A stretch of DNA of 26,803 nt from positions 1-26,803 of the forward strand of contig DATAEK010000192.1 in assembly GCA_036258055.1 (NCBI GenBank), read 5' to 3'. This stretch comes from DATAEK01 sp036258055 (GTDB lineage Bacteria; Acidobacteriota; Vicinamibacteria; Vicinamibacterales; 2-12-FULL-66-21). Shown here piece after piece: positions 25,712-26,803 of the stretch; position 1 is the stretch's first letter; each line of letters begins with the position of its first letter. Made by a program: the position numbers and the translations under genes. The notes beneath the pieces are model-generated. The model was not told where the DNA came from, did not search any database, and saw only the letters and a program-made list of their open reading frames with translations.

Positions 25712-26585
25712 TGCGTCGGCGGAGGTCGCCGCGATTCGCCGGTTCTACGCGGAAGAAATCGCCATGCTCGGCGGGGTCGAGTCGCCGGCGATCATCGACG
25801 CGTTCGCCACCGTACCGCGCGAGCGCTTCCTCGGTCCGGGCCCGTGGGACCTGTGCCTGTCCGACGCGGGACAGTCGTTCAAGTACCGCAAGACCCCCGA
25901 CGATCACCCGCGGCACGTGTATCACAACGTTCCCGTGGCGATCGATCAGGCGCGGGTGCTGAACAACGGGCAGCCGTCGCTCCTCGCGGCGTGGATGGAG
26001 TGGCTCGAGGTCCCCGCTGGGGCGCGCGTCATCCACATCGGATCCGGCACGGGCTACTTCTCGGCGATCCTGTCAGCCGTGGTCGGACTGTCGGGCCGCG
26101 TGACCGCCATCGAAGTGGACCCTTCTCTCGCGGCGCAAGCACGCGCCAACCTCGCGGACTACCCCAACGTCACAGTGGTCGAAGGCGACGGCTCGGGGCT
26201 CAGCGGTCAGGCCGACGCCATCCTCGTCAACGCCGGTGCCACGCACGCCATGCCGGCGTGGCTCGATGCGCTGGCCGAGGGCGGACGCATGCTGCTGCCG
26301 CTCACCTTCGGCCCCCTGGCACATGCACCAGGTAAAGGAGCGGTCATCAAGATCACGAGACACGGCGATCGCTTCGCCGCGACCTTCGGTCCGATGGTCG
26401 CGATCTATCCCTGCTCGGGCGCCCGCGATCCCGAGATGAACATGGCGTTGCAGAAGGGGTTCGTGCAATGGATGCAGGGAGGCATGAAGGAGTCGGGCGT
26501 GCACTCGGTGCGCCGGGATTCGCACGTCGCGGACGAGACGTGCTGGGCGCATCGCGATGGGTTCTGTGTGAGCAGGGCGAGGTAG
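25698..26585 (+). CDS. Protein-L-isoaspartate O-methyltransferase-like protein
   Basis: A 295-residue SAM-dependent methyltransferase related to PCMT. The N-terminal helix and VPRERFLGPGPWDLC resemble the VPR-x-x-F segment of PCMT. SAM motif I is VIHIGSGTGYFSAIL (residues 111-125), followed by the acidic strand end in VTAIEVDPSLA and EGDGSG. The segment that carries the catalytic Ser/Thr in PCMT (TISQP or TISAP) reads VLNNGQPSLLA here, and the C-terminus is longer than usual. The name should therefore be taken as a fold assignment; a different acceptor is possible. GAGGAGGG lies 8 nt before ATG 25698 and only 2 nt before GTG 25692, so I chose ATG. The stop codon TAG falls inside a repeat unit. 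Confidence 0.85.
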   Translation: MSVVDASAEVAAIRRFYAEEIAMLGGVESPAIIDAFATVPRERFLGPGPWDLCLSDAGQSFKYRKTPDDHPRHVYHNVPVAIDQARVLNNGQPSLLAAWMEWLEVPAGARVIHIGSGTGYFSAILSAVVGLSGRVTAIEVDPSLAAQARANLADYPNVTVVEGDGSGLSGQADAILVNAGATHAMPAWLDALAEGGRMLLPLTFGPLAHAPGKGAVIKITRHGDRFAATFGPMVAIYPCSGARDPEMNMALQKGFVQWMQGGMKESGVHSVRRDSHVADETCWAHRDGFCVSRAR

Positions 26586-26803
26586 GGCAGGTGGGGCAGG
26601 TCGGGCAGGTCGGGCGGACGTAGGGACCGGGTAAGACGTAGGGACCGGGCAATGAGAAAGCCAGTGGGAAAACCACGCACCTGCTCCGCCCTAGCAGCCC
26701 CACCCGCCTTACCAGCCCCACCCGCCCTACCAGCCCCACCCCGCCTTACCAGCCCCACCTGCCGTACCCGCCCCACCTGCCCTACTCGCCCCACCTGCCC
26801 TAC
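26582..26803. repeat. Inverted pair of 9-bp tandem arrays, running off the window
   Basis: The left arm has four plus-strand units (GTAGGGCAG, GTGGGGCAG, GTCGGGCAG, GTCGGGCGG; 26582-26617), then two 18-bp units starting ACGTAGGGACCGGG (26618-26653). The right arm (26686-26803) has thirteen units in the opposite orientation, alternating CAGCCCCAC with CCGCCCTAC or close variants. The outermost 36 bases of the two arms pair at 32 positions. The right end is cut by the window. Confidence 0.88.

Noticed and set aside
26353..26794. Minus-strand frames of about 128 codons at the right end
   Set aside because: They translate the nonamer array and the antisense of the methyltransferase.

Overview
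The window looks like chromosomal DNA of an acidobacterium, probably of the Vicinamibacteria type. The evidence is high GC with strong third-position GC, three very large MacB/FtsX-type permeases of the acidobacterial duplicated orphan permease (ADOP) kind, PadR repressors beside two of them, and typical secreted proteins (M28 peptidase, TolB-propeller amidohydrolase). No rRNA, tRNA, transposase, integrase, phage gene or CRISPR array was recognised. The taxonomic placement is inference from gene families.

Layout. 1-2821 (minus): a PadR regulator followed by an ADOP permease that is open without a stop to the left edge. 2939-3676 (plus): an RsuA/RluB-type pseudouridine synthase whose end overlaps the end of a second ADOP (3663-6146, minus). 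6501-7016: ferritin. 7146-10192: a second PadR gene overlapping a third ADOP by 4 bp, behind a perfect palindromic operator. 10302-11066 (minus): PIG-L/LmbE deacetylase, divergent from a lipoprotein M28 peptidase (11120-12844). 12955-14904 (minus): biosynthetic arginine decarboxylase. 14905-15744: 840 bp without a gene, containing a ~138-bp tandem duplication. 15745-17810: a LytS-type sensor kinase and a LytTR response regulator. 18059-18475: a receiver-like protein with Glu in place of the phospho-acceptor Asp. 18453-20326 (minus): a LolA-like periplasmic protein, a GlsB/YeaQ membrane protein and a RodZ-like HTH membrane protein. 20464-21417: a class A beta-lactamase-fold serine hydrolase. 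21509-24958: a 1149-residue propeller-amidohydrolase. 25235-26585: a coiled-coil/winged-helix protein overlapping a PCMT-like methyltransferase.

How the genes work together. Two PadR/ADOP pairs look like self-controlled export or envelope-stress modules without a local ATPase. The kinase and LytTR regulator form a two-component operon. The remaining genes are mostly stand-alone housekeeping or secreted functions.

The most unusual signal lies between the genes. Seven short-period tandem arrays (mostly 7 bp, also 6, 8/9 and 9 bp) with largely different unit sequences sit in intergenic spacers. Six start at or within about 30 bp of the stop codon of a plus-strand gene, and in two of those the stop codon lies inside a repeat unit. 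A separate GC-hairpin repeat family (shared core GCGGGGGTGGGGCCCCGCG or its complement) occurs as tandem pairs at 15.0 kb and 25.0 kb in opposite orientations. These intergenic repeats are the best candidate for something undescribed.
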